In this document: piece after piece, positions 18,065-26,386 of the stretch
Layout: every line of letters starts with the position of its first letter
Numbering within the stretch: the stretch's first letter is position 1
Assembly: GCF_003259175.1 (NCBI RefSeq)
Contig: NZ_QGOK01000006.1
Location: 169,320-233,319, forward strand
Origin: Marinomonas shanghaiensis
Lineage (GTDB): Bacteria; Pseudomonadota; Gammaproteobacteria; Pseudomonadales; Marinomonadaceae
Direction: 5' to 3'
DNA length: 64,000 nucleotides
Notes under the pieces: model-generated
Seen by the model: the letters and a program-made list of their open reading frames with translations, nothing else
What the model was told of the DNA's origin: nothing
Database searches by the model: none
Position numbers and translations under genes: made by a program

Positions 18065-19789
18065 ATGCGTATTGAACGCCGAACTGTCCCTGCGAAACCA
18101 CATGACTTCCCTTCCACCATGTCTGCGACCTTGCAGCGTGTCTTTTTGTCCCGTGATGTGGTGTCCGTTACTCAGCTAGACTATCGTTTACCACACCTGC
18201 TAAGACCGGATGCTTTATTTGACTTAACGAATGCGGCAAAAATACTGGCCGATGCCATCGTTGCTGGGCAAAAGATTTTGATTGTTGGTGACTTTGATGC
18301 GGATGGGGCAACCAGTACCAGTTTAGGAATATTGGCGTTAGAAGCGATGGGCGCTATTGCACCTGAGTATTTGGTGCCAAACCGGTTTGAGTTTGGTTAT
18401 GGACTGACGCCTGAGATAGTGGAAGTGGCTCAAGCACGGTCACCGGATGTGTTAGTGACTGTCGATAACGGCATTGCCAGTATCGAAGGTGTACAGGTGG
18501 CAAAAAATTACGGCATGAAAGTGGTGGTGACGGATCACCATTTGCCTGGCGATGCCTTGCCAAACGCTGATGCCATAGTCAATCCCAACCATCCCAACTG
18601 TGGTTTTCCAAGTAAAAACCTAGCTGGGGTGGGGGTGATTTTTTATGTTATGTCGGCACTAAGGGCCGAGCTAAACCGCCGCAATTGGTTTAATGAGCAG
18701 CATATTCCAGAGCCAAAAATGGCCGATTATTTGGATTTGGTTGCATTGGGGACCGTGGCAGATGTGGTGCCTTTAGATGCCAACAATCGTATTTTGGTTC
18801 AGCAAGGCATCAAGCGGATTCAGGCAGGGTTGGCGCGTCCAGGGATTCTTGCCTTATTAGAAGTGGGGCGTCGTGATTATACCCAGTTAAAAGCATCAGA
18901 CTTAGGTTTTGTGGTTGGGCCAAGACTGAACGCCGCAGGTCGTCTTGATGATATGTCGATCGGTATTGAATGCTTGCTGGCGGTTCATCCGCATCAAGCG
19001 CGTGATTATGCACAGCAGTTAGATCAGTTCAATCGGGAGCGCAAAGCGATTGAGTCTGATATGAAAGAACAGGCCGAGTTAGTGCTGGTGTCTTTGTTAG
19101 ATGAAGAGCAAGAGATGCCCAATGGGATGTGCTTTTATGATGCGGACTGGCATCAAGGTGTGATTGGTATTTTAGCGTCGCGAATGAAAGACAAATGCCA
19201 TCGTCCTGTTATCGCGTTTGCACGAGTGGGTGAAGATGAGTTAAAAGGTTCCGCCCGTTCCATCCCCGGAGTTCATATTCGCGATGCGTTGGATTTATTA
19301 GCCAAACGTTATCCTCAACTGTTAAGCAAGTTTGGTGGTCATGCAATGGCCGCGGGCATGTCCATTAAAGAGTCTCATTATGAAGCTTTTTGTTTAGCGT
19401 TTGATGCCATTATTACAGAGTGGGTAACGCCTGCACAATTAGAGGCGACATTGTTCACCGATGGACCGCTGGCACCGGAAGATTTTAGTCTGAGTTTTGC
19501 AGAACAAGTTCGTTTATCTGGGCCGTGGGGACAGATGTTCCCCGAGCCGTGTTTTGATGGTGTGTTTGATATTTTGCAGCAGCGTATTGTGGGTGAAAAA
19601 CATTTAAAACTCATGGTGCGTGAACCAAACAGCGGACTTTTGTTGGACGCAATCAGCTTTTTTGTCGATTTAGATCAGTGGCCCAATGATAAGGCGACGC
19701 AGGCACGTTTGGTTTATAAGTTGGATGTGAATGAATTTCGTGGTCAGCGTAATCTACAGTTGTTGGTAGACTATTTAGAGCCCGCTTAA
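18065..19789 (+). CDS. recJ: Single-stranded-DNA-specific exonuclease RecJ
   Basis: A 574-residue 5'-3' exonuclease acting in RecF-pathway recombination and mismatch repair (E. coli 577). The DHH phosphoesterase motifs are visible: VGDFDADGATST (about residue 78), DNGI, TDHH, NPN(H)P, and the LGTVADVVPL block. DHHA1 motifs VIGILASRMKDK and SARSIPG follow, then KFGGHAMAAGMSI and an OB-fold C-terminus. I chose ATG 18065 (MRIERR), preceded by GAG; the frame continues upstream without family similarity. recJ also lies near dsbC-hom-thrC in Pseudomonas. Confidence 0.95.
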   Translation: MRIERRTVPAKPHDFPSTMSATLQRVFLSRDVVSVTQLDYRLPHLLRPDALFDLTNAAKILADAIVAGQKILIVGDFDADGATSTSLGILALEAMGAIAPEYLVPNRFEFGYGLTPEIVEVAQARSPDVLVTVDNGIASIEGVQVAKNYGMKVVVTDHHLPGDALPNADAIVNPNHPNCGFPSKNLAGVGVIFYVMSALRAELNRRNWFNEQHIPEPKMADYLDLVALGTVADVVPLDANNRILVQQGIKRIQAGLARPGILALLEVGRRDYTQLKASDLGFVVGPRLNAAGRLDDMSIGIECLLAVHPHQARDYAQQLDQFNRERKAIESDMKEQAELVLVSLLDEEQEMPNGMCFYDADWHQGVIGILASRMKDKCHRPVIAFARVGEDELKGSARSIPGVHIRDALDLLAKRYPQLLSKFGGHAMAAGMSIKESHYEAFCLAFDAIITEWVTPAQLEATLFTDGPLAPEDFSLSFAEQVRLSGPWGQMFPEPCFDGVFDILQQRIVGEKHLKLMVREPNSGLLLDAISFFVDLDQWPNDKATQARLVYKLDVNEFRGQRNLQLLVDYLEPA

Positions 19790-19911
19790 AAGAAAAGAGG
19801 GGATTCTTCCTTTTGCTTAACAAATTGGTGTTGGCACTGCGTATCAAGGCAAAAGTTGAGGTATAATGCGCCTCCCTCATACATCACTGTTTTATTTACT
19901 GGAGCTCCTTC

Positions 19912-20754
19912 ATGACTGCACTGGTTCTTGACGGCAAACTTTGCGCCAAAGAAACTGAAAACCGCCTACAGGCTCAAGTGACCGAGCTTAAAGAGCGCAC
20001 CGGTTGCACCCCTATACTAGCGACTATATTGGTGGGCGCTGATCCCGCCTCTGCCACTTACGTGAAAATGAAAGGCAATGCTTGTCGCCGCGTTGGTATG
20101 GATTCTATGGCCATTGAGTTACCTGAAACCACCACCACTGAACAGCTACTAGAAAAGATCAATGAGTTAAATAACAACCCAGATGTGCATGGCATTTTGT
20201 TACAACATCCAGTACCTGAGCAAATTGATGAGCGCCTATGCTTTGACGCGATTGCGGCACATAAAGACGTTGATGGCGTAACTTGCCTTGGCTTTGGTCG
20301 CATGGCTATGCAAGAGCCAGCTTATGGTGCGGCAACGCCTGCGGGTATTATGCGTCTGCTTGAAGCCTACGATGTCAATCTAGAAGGCAAGCATGTTGTG
20401 GTGGTGGGTCGTAGCCCGATTCTAGGCAAGCCAATGGCGATGATGATGCTGAATGCCAATGCGACCGTGACGATTTGTCATTCGCGTACACAGAACTTGT
20501 CTGAGTTTGTTAAACAAGCTGACGTAATCGTTGGTGCAGTGGGCAAACCAGAATTTATCAAAGCTGAATGGATCAAAGATGGCGCTGTGGTGGTTGATGC
20601 TGGTTATCACCCAGGTGGTGTTGGCGATATCGAGCTTGGCCCTTTGACTGATCGTGTGGCGGCTTACACACCTGTTCCAGGTGGTGTTGGCCCAATGACC
20701 ATTAATACTCTGATTCTCCAAACCGTGGCTTCTGGTCTTAAACAGCTGGGCTAA
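19912..20754 (+). CDS. folD: Bifunctional methylenetetrahydrofolate dehydrogenase/cyclohydrolase FolD
   Basis: A 280-residue NADP-dependent enzyme interconverting 5,10-methylene- and 10-formyl-tetrahydrofolate. Motifs include [23 protein letters not shown] (catalytic Lys in the YVKMK segment), [34 protein letters not shown] and [14 protein letters not shown] ending in [15 protein letters not shown]. The ATG follows GGAGC. A TATAAT at 19862-19867 with a GC-rich discriminator is a likely -10 element, though I cannot find a good -35. A terminator follows the gene. Confidence 0.97.
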   Translation: MTALVLDGKLCAKETENRLQAQVTELKERTGCTPILATILVGADPASATYVKMKGNACRRVGMDSMAIELPETTTTEQLLEKINELNNNPDVHGILLQHPVPEQIDERLCFDAIAAHKDVDGVTCLGFGRMAMQEPAYGAATPAGIMRLLEAYDVNLEGKHVVVVGRSPILGKPMAMMMLNANATVTICHSRTQNLSEFVKQADVIVGAVGKPEFIKAEWIKDGAVVVDAGYHPGGVGDIELGPLTDRVAAYTPVPGGVGPMTINTLILQTVASGLKQLG

Positions 20755-20818
20755 TAGGCTTGAAAGCGTTCTACGATAGCCCCATATTGTTGAGATAATA
20801 TCGCGATATGGGATAAAA

Positions 20819-20848
20819 AGCCGTGCCATTAGGCGCGGCTTCTTTTTT
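20819..20848 (+). terminator. Intrinsic terminator after folD
   Basis: The 9-bp stem AGCCGTGCC (20819-20827) pairs with GGCGCGGCT (20832-20840), with one T-G wobble and loop ATTA, then TCTTTTTTT. A further inverted repeat, CCCATAT (20781) with ATATGGG (20806), lies upstream. Confidence 0.85.
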
Positions 20849-20919
20849 TAGACGTTAGCCTCTGTTTTTATAAGTTAACCCCTATTTTTTATAAATTGAA
20901 CTGCAAAGGTTGGCACGTT

Positions 20920-21510
20920 ATGTCCACAGAAATGTTAAAAGACGCATTAGATTTCGATTTAATCGCTGATGTTTTTGTCACAGAATCCATTACCGCTTCA
21001 CCTGCAGAGTTGCATGGTCAACTTTGTGGTTATCTTGCTTCTGGCGTGACTTTACCTTTAGAAGATTGGTTGACCATGGTGGTGGAATTTTGTGATATTG
21101 AAGGCTGGAAAGAAGACGCTAGCCGAGCGGTGATTATTGAACTTTATACCGCAACACTGACCTTGCTGCAAAATGGCGAATTTGCGCTTGTGCCGAGTAT
21201 TGCCGATGAGGATGCCGAGTTGTGTGAAAGAGGCGTCACCTTATCGCAATGGGCGCATGGCTTTTTAGCTGGTTACGGTTTGTCGGGGCAAAAAAAGGAT
21301 TTGTCTGATGAAACCAAGCAAATCTTGCGTGATTTTGCCAATATCTCTGGCATGCAAGCGGAAATGCGTGCATTAGAAGAGAACAATGATAATGAAGCGG
21401 ATCTTACCGAGTTGGTTGAGTACGTGAGATTGTCAGCGATGATGCTGTATACAGAGCATCATGATATCAACCCAGACGTTGATCACACGAAGCAGAATTC
21501 CTTGCATTAA
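20920..21510 (+). CDS. UPF0149 (YgfB/YecA) family protein
   Basis: A 196-residue all-helical cytoplasmic protein of the UPF0149 family. The start PAELHGQLCGYLASG and the pair LSQWAHGFLAGYGLSGQ / TELVEYVRLSAMMLYTE are diagnostic. The ATG at 20920 has AAAGG upstream; eight more residues are possible from a TTG. In enterobacteria ygfB lies upstream of pepP-ubiH-ubiI, and here it precedes pepP in the same way, so ygfB is the best orthologue. Its molecular role was long unknown; a link to transcriptional regulation reported in Pseudomonas cannot be tested here. Confidence 0.88.
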   Translation: MSTEMLKDALDFDLIADVFVTESITASPAELHGQLCGYLASGVTLPLEDWLTMVVEFCDIEGWKEDASRAVIIELYTATLTLLQNGEFALVPSIADEDAELCERGVTLSQWAHGFLAGYGLSGQKKDLSDETKQILRDFANISGMQAEMRALEENNDNEADLTELVEYVRLSAMMLYTEHHDINPDVDHTKQNSLH

Positions 21511-21575
21511 ATTGATGAAAACGATATTTCATCACGATGATCCAATGGCATGACAATTATTAAGTGAGACCTTCT

Positions 21576-22883
21576 ATGAAAATCGATACTCAAACTTATC
21601 AGGCTCGCCGTGAGCGCTTGATGCAATCTTTGCCGGAAAACAGTGTGGTGATTGTGCGAACGGGCGAGTTAGCCACTCGTAACAATGACTGTGAGTATGA
21701 GTTTCGACCCCATAGTAGTTTTTTTTATCTAACGGGATTTCCTGAGCCAAGTGCGTACGCCATTATCCAGGGGCATGGTGAAATGACCTTGGTGACGTTG
21801 CCAAAAGACCCTGAACGCGAGCAGTGGGATGGTTTTCGTTTTGGTAGCGAAGGTGCGATAGCTCATTTTGGCGCGAAGAAGGCGGCGCCGTTAGAGGAGC
21901 TCGATAAAATCGCATTCTCTGCTTTAGATGGTGCTGGGCCGGTTGTGTATTTGTTTAACGACGATGTCCTGCGTGAAAAAATCGCGGGCTGGCGCGATGC
22001 AGTGGCGGCGAAAATCAGAATGGGGGCATCGGCTCCAACGAGCTTCATCGATTTAGCGCCTGCGGTGTCGGAAATGCGTTTGCGCAAAGGTGCAGAAGAG
22101 GTTGCCATTATGGAAGCGGCTGCACAAATCAGTGTTGAGGCACATAAACAAGCCATGAGATCGGTTCGTCCTGGTATGAATGAATACCAGTTAGAAGCGG
22201 AACTGAATTATGTTTTTATGAAATCCGGTGCGCGCCAACCTGCGTATAACAATATCGTGGCGTCCGGCAGTAACGCGTGTGTGTTGCATTACATTAAAAA
22301 CGACGAAGTGATCGACGATGGTGATCTGATCTTAATTGATGCGGGGGCGGAGTTGGGATGTTACGCCTCAGACATTACTCGTACTTTTCCAGCGAGTGGT
22401 AAATTCAGTGAGCCACAAGCGGCTTTGTATCAAGTTGTATTAGACGCTTATCATGCGGGAATGAAAGAGCTTAATGTAGGAACGCCTTATGAGGCCTGCC
22501 ACAACGCCGCCGTGAGAGCATTAACCAAAGGTTTGGTCGCACACGGATTGTTAACAGGCGATGTGGATTTCCTGATCGAGAGCAAGGCCTATCGAGACTT
22601 TTACATGCACAATACGGGGCATTGGTTAGGTCTGGATGTTCATGATTGTGGTGCCTATAAAATCGCTGGTGAATCACGCTTGTTAGAAGAGGGCATGGTG
22701 TTAACCATAGAGCCTGGTTTGTATGTTTCGGCGGATAATGAATCGGTTGAGGAAAAGTGGCGTGGTATCGGTATCCGTATTGAAGACGATGTGCTTATCT
22801 GCGCAGAGGGTCCTTATGTATTGACCCATGGTCTACCAAAAGAAATTAAAGATATTGAGGCCTTTATGGCGGAAAATCGATAA
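21576..22883 (+). CDS. pepP: Xaa-Pro aminopeptidase PepP
   Basis: A 435-residue dinuclear Mn2+ peptidase that removes N-terminal residues before proline. The N-terminal creatinase-like domain includes RNNDCEYEFRPHSSFFYLTGFPEP. The pita-bread catalytic domain carries the metal ligands in LILIDAGAELGCYASDITRTFP, MHNTGHWLGLDVHD, VLTIEPGLY and GIGIRIEDDVLI. ATG 21576 is preferred over a GTG at 21564. The gene sits between the ygfB homologue and ubiI. Confidence 0.96.
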   Translation: MKIDTQTYQARRERLMQSLPENSVVIVRTGELATRNNDCEYEFRPHSSFFYLTGFPEPSAYAIIQGHGEMTLVTLPKDPEREQWDGFRFGSEGAIAHFGAKKAAPLEELDKIAFSALDGAGPVVYLFNDDVLREKIAGWRDAVAAKIRMGASAPTSFIDLAPAVSEMRLRKGAEEVAIMEAAAQISVEAHKQAMRSVRPGMNEYQLEAELNYVFMKSGARQPAYNNIVASGSNACVLHYIKNDEVIDDGDLILIDAGAELGCYASDITRTFPASGKFSEPQAALYQVVLDAYHAGMKELNVGTPYEACHNAAVRALTKGLVAHGLLTGDVDFLIESKAYRDFYMHNTGHWLGLDVHDCGAYKIAGESRLLEEGMVLTIEPGLYVSADNESVEEKWRGIGIRIEDDVLICAEGPYVLTHGLPKEIKDIEAFMAENR

Positions 22884-22923
22884 CACACTCTATAGAGAAG
22901 ATGGCAAGGCGGAGAGAAGTAAA

Positions 22924-24129
22924 ATGGCGAAGTCGTACGATTTGATTATAGTGGGCGCTGGTATGGTTGGTGCTTTGTCTGCTGTATTACTGGCTAAATC
23001 TTCTTTGCGAATCGCCCTTGTCGATAAACATAATGGTGAGTATCGATTGTCTACACCACCAGAGTACGATGCCAGGGTCAGTGCGATTTCCAGTCAATCA
23101 AAGAGTTTGCTTGAAAAGGCAAATGTTTGGCAGGGCATATCCCGTGATCGAATTGCGTCTTATGACAATATGGTGGTATGGGATGGCCTTGGCGAGGGGT
23201 TTATTGATTTTAATGCTCAGGCAACCGCTATGCCTGAATTGGGGCACTTAGTTGAAAATGCGGTTTTAAATCAGCAGCTAATGGCGCAGGTTCGCCGTTC
23301 AGCAAACGTCGATCTGTATTTAGGGGATACATTAGAGTCCCATGAATTAAGTGAGTCTGGTGTCAGAGTAGAATTGACCTCGGGACAGGTTTTGGAGGCC
23401 CAGGCCATCATTGCCGCCGATGGTGCCTTGTCAAAGCTACGCACTGAAAATGCTTTCGAGACGGTTGAATGGGATTATGGACATCATGCGATTGTAGCAA
23501 CGATCGAAATTGCCCAATCCCATCAAAACACCGCTTGGCAAAGTTTTGGTGAAGAAGGCATTTTGGCCTTTCTTCCGCTTCCGTCAGTAGCGCAAAAGCA
23601 TTATGTTTCCATTGTTTGGTCTGTGCCTCCAAAAGAAGCGGAATTATTGATGGCGCTTGATGAGCAAACCTTTTGCCGACGTTTGCATTATGCCATGAAC
23701 AAACATTTCGACGTTGTTGGAATGACGCAAGATCGTCAGGCGATTCCATTAAGACAGCGTCATGCCAAACAATATGTCAAAGCTGGATTGGCGTTAATTG
23801 GTGATGCCGCGCATACGATTCATCCTCTCGCAGGCCAAGGTGCGAACTTAGGTTTTGGCGATGTGAAAGCGCTGGTAGAGGTGCTCGAAAAAGCGCATCG
23901 ACGCGGTGAGTCTCTTGGGGCGAGCAAAGTGCTACGACGTTATCAACGTGCCCGTATGTTGGATAACATTGCGATGGCGGCGGGAATGGAGGCTTTTAAG
24001 CGCTTATTTTCAACCCAGCAACCCCTGTTGGTTCAGTTGAGAAATATTGGCATGAAACAATTTCATCGTAATACCTCGTTAAAGAGAAAGCTCGTTGCTC
24101 GTGCTGCGGGATTATCATCGTTTTCTTAA
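22924..24129 (+). CDS. ubiI: FAD-dependent ubiquinone-biosynthesis hydroxylase, UbiI-like
   Basis: A 401-residue flavin monooxygenase that hydroxylates the polyprenylphenol ring during ubiquinone synthesis. It has an N-terminal FAD-binding DLIIVGAGMVGALSA, the middle ADGALSKLR motif and the C-terminal GDAAHTIHPLAGQGANLGFGDV. Wording such as GHLVENAVLNQQL, GEEGILAFLPL, IVWSVPP and AAGMEAFKRLFS is closer to E. coli UbiI (C5 hydroxylase) than to UbiH (C6). The ATG at 22924 has a GGAGAGA site. The usual ubiH between pepP and ubiI is missing here. An 8-bp hairpin (TTAATGTT/AACATTAA, 24126-24146) overlaps the stop. Confidence 0.82.
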   Translation: MAKSYDLIIVGAGMVGALSAVLLAKSSLRIALVDKHNGEYRLSTPPEYDARVSAISSQSKSLLEKANVWQGISRDRIASYDNMVVWDGLGEGFIDFNAQATAMPELGHLVENAVLNQQLMAQVRRSANVDLYLGDTLESHELSESGVRVELTSGQVLEAQAIIAADGALSKLRTENAFETVEWDYGHHAIVATIEIAQSHQNTAWQSFGEEGILAFLPLPSVAQKHYVSIVWSVPPKEAELLMALDEQTFCRRLHYAMNKHFDVVGMTQDRQAIPLRQRHAKQYVKAGLALIGDAAHTIHPLAGQGANLGFGDVKALVEVLEKAHRRGESLGASKVLRRYQRARMLDNIAMAAGMEAFKRLFSTQQPLLVQLRNIGMKQFHRNTSLKRKLVARAAGLSSFS

Positions 24130-24299
24130 TGTTTGCTGAACATTAATCTATGGCGTAATTTTTTGCGTGTTATGGGTGTTTTTTATCAACAGTAATCTGC
24201 GTGCAAACAAGTGCTTACAAAGAAGTGGTTGCAAAAAATGTTTGCTGCCATATTCTGCTTATACTCAGTGTACACGACAAATAAACAAGGCAGAGTGGT

Positions 24300-25127
24300 A
24301 TGCAAATCCAAGATCTTTTGAAGCAAACGGACAAGCTTCCTAACGTTCCCGATATTGTTCGTGAATTGGTTCAGCTGCTCAGTGATCCAAATGCGAAATA
24401 TTCGGATATCAGTGAGCGCGTGTCTCATGATCAGACCATCGCATTAAAAGTATTGCGTGTGGTTAATTCCGCTTATTTTGGATTATCGAGAAAAATATCC
24501 TCCATTGATGAAGCAACGGTACTACTTGGTATTGATCGGTTGAAAACTTTAGTAATTGCATCGGGTTTTTCGAATTCGGTAGCAAAAGTAGAAGGGCTGA
24601 AGTTGACAGATTTTTGGGCCGATTCCTTTCGGGTTGCCGAACTCGCACAATGGTTTGCCAAGCGGACACCTTTGGTTGAAGCCGATGAAGCTTTTACTGT
24701 CGGTATTGTGCACAACATTGGCCGTTTATTACTGCATCTTACCGCGCCGACTCTTGCTCAAGAGATCCAATCCTTAGTGGCAAACCGGAAAGCGGGAAGA
24801 GTGAAAGCTGAGCAAGATTTATTGGGTTTTACTTCTCAGGATGCTGGACGAGCATTGATGGATTTATGGAAGTTCCCTGCGGGTTTAGGTTACGCTGTGC
24901 AGCATCACAAGCGTCCGTTTGCGAATGGTGAGCCCGACCCACTTTCTTGTGTATTAAATCTAGCCTGCTATTTGAATGCGTGTATCCGAACTGAACGAGA
25001 CTCTGATTTAGTTCGGGAAGGGTTTCCTTATGCGGTGGCGAAAGCGGCGGGTTTACCAGAGGGAATTGTTTATGAGCTAGATGACGCCTTGATTATTAAT
25101 GATAGCCTGAATCAGTTACTTCATTGA
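24300..25127 (+). CDS. HDOD-domain signalling protein
   Basis: A 275-residue protein consisting almost wholly of one HDOD domain. Typical features are the helix pair LPNVPDIVRELVQLLSDPNAKYSDISERVSHDQTIALKVLRVVNSAYFGL and the SIDEATVLLGIDRLKTLV block. The HD-like site reads VGIVHNIGRLLL, with Asn in place of the metal-binding Asp, so phosphohydrolase activity is not expected. HDOD proteins act in signalling linked to c-di-GMP or motility, by protein contacts. It is a paralogue of the gene at 29180-30052, and the two flank the iron transporter. Confidence 0.88.
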   Translation: MQIQDLLKQTDKLPNVPDIVRELVQLLSDPNAKYSDISERVSHDQTIALKVLRVVNSAYFGLSRKISSIDEATVLLGIDRLKTLVIASGFSNSVAKVEGLKLTDFWADSFRVAELAQWFAKRTPLVEADEAFTVGIVHNIGRLLLHLTAPTLAQEIQSLVANRKAGRVKAEQDLLGFTSQDAGRALMDLWKFPAGLGYAVQHHKRPFANGEPDPLSCVLNLACYLNACIRTERDSDLVREGFPYAVAKAAGLPEGIVYELDDALIINDSLNQLLH

Positions 25128-25166
25128 GCCGCCGTGAACTTCGTGTTGACGCACTAGGTTTGTTAA

Positions 25167-25185
25167 ATAAATGAGAATCGCTAGT
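25167..25185 (+). promoter_or_regulatory. Candidate Fur box upstream of the iron transporter
   Basis: ATAAATGAGAATCGCTAGT matches the classical 19-bp Fur consensus at 11 of 19 positions, strongest over its left and central part. It lies about 90 bp before the start of the ferric-iron binding protein gene, where Fur control would be expected. The right arm is poor, so this is tentative. Confidence 0.35.
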
Positions 25186-25272
25186 GTTCACCATAGTGTT
25201 GTGCTAATTTCTTGTCTCATTTTTTTTGGCTCTTTAGTTGGTTGATAAAGTACACAGGTATAGGGTGTCGCG

Positions 25273-26340
25273 ATGACGGTACATAAGATGGTTGATAAAC
25301 AAAAACATAACATAGTCTTAAGTTACTTAGGTACGTTTGGCTTTATTAGTGCCCTGCTATTTTCCGCAGGATCGCAAGCAAAAGGTGAATTGAATATCTA
25401 TTCCGCTCGTCAAGAGTCACTGATAAAACCCGTTTTAGATACTTTCTCCGCAGAAAATGATGTGGTTGTTAATCTCATTACTGGTTCCGCTGATGCACTA
25501 TTGAGTCGCTTAAAAGCGGAAGGTGACGCGAGTCCTGCAGATGTCTTTATCACCGTTGATGCTGGGCGCTTGCATCGTGCTAAAGCCGCTGGTGTGTTGC
25601 AATCCATCAATAGCGACATACTAAACACCAATATTCCGAGTCATTTGCGTGATACTGATGGTTACTGGTTCGGCTTGTCACAGCGTGCCAGAGTGATTTT
25701 TTATAACCCTGAAAAAGTGTCGGCAAAAGACTTGTCTACTTATGAAGATCTGGCTGATCCAAAGTGGAAAGGCCGAATTTGTGTGCGTTCTTCTGCCAAT
25801 GTTTACAATCAGTCGCTTGTCGCGTCTATGCTAGACGCTAATGGTCGAGAAAAAACACAGGCTTGGATCAAAGGGTTGGTGTCGAATTTGGCTCGTCCGC
25901 CTTTCGGTGGTGATGTCGATCTATTAAAAGCCGTTGCCGCTGGCGTGTGTGATTTAACGTTGGCGAACACTTACTATTATGGTCGCCTTGGCCAAAGTGA
26001 CAAAGCGGAAGAGCGAGATGTGTACCAGCAGGTGAAGTTATTTTGGCCTAACCAAGATGAAGGCGAACGTGGTGCCCATGTTAACGTAAGTGGCGCCGGT
26101 GTGACGGCGGCTGCGACCAACATAGACAATGCGAAACTCTTATTAGAGTTTTTGAGCAATCATGCATCGCAAGAATGGTATGCTCACGTGAATAATGAAT
26201 ACCCTGTGGTGCAAGGTGTTGGTGCACCTGAGATGTTAGTGCCCTTTGGGGCGTTTCGTGCGGATACGATTTCGTTGAGTCAGCTGGGTGATAACAATCG
26301 TCAAGCCGTTGAACTCATGGACATTGCTGGCTGGAAATAA
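25273..26340 (+). CDS. fbpA: Fe(3+) ABC transporter, periplasmic binding protein
   Basis: A 355-residue ferric-binding protein of the FbpA/FutA/SfuA group. A signal peptide covers about residues 1-37 (basic start, hydrophobic core, SQAKG junction). The mature protein begins ELNIYSARQESLIKPVLDTF. Conserved blocks include VNLITGSADALLSRLKAEG, PADVFITVDAGRL and LANTYYYGRL; the Tyr-Tyr pair in the last is typical of iron-coordinating tyrosines. The ATG has AGGG seven bases upstream. The permease and ATPase genes follow. Family and operon are clear; the Fbp name is by similarity only. Confidence 0.9.
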   Translation: MTVHKMVDKQKHNIVLSYLGTFGFISALLFSAGSQAKGELNIYSARQESLIKPVLDTFSAENDVVVNLITGSADALLSRLKAEGDASPADVFITVDAGRLHRAKAAGVLQSINSDILNTNIPSHLRDTDGYWFGLSQRARVIFYNPEKVSAKDLSTYEDLADPKWKGRICVRSSANVYNQSLVASMLDANGREKTQAWIKGLVSNLARPPFGGDVDLLKAVAAGVCDLTLANTYYYGRLGQSDKAEERDVYQQVKLFWPNQDEGERGAHVNVSGAGVTAAATNIDNAKLLLEFLSNHASQEWYAHVNNEYPVVQGVGAPEMLVPFGAFRADTISLSQLGDNNRQAVELMDIAGWK

Positions 26341-26386
26341 ACGTATTTGTAAACCGTATCCTTTTTTATTTGGTTTTTGATTTTTA

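Noticed and set aside
20755..20919. Possible 6S RNA near the ygfB homologue
   Set aside because: 6S RNA lies near ygfB in some gammaproteobacteria, but this gap holds only the folD terminator and a short inverted repeat, with no long 6S-like duplex.
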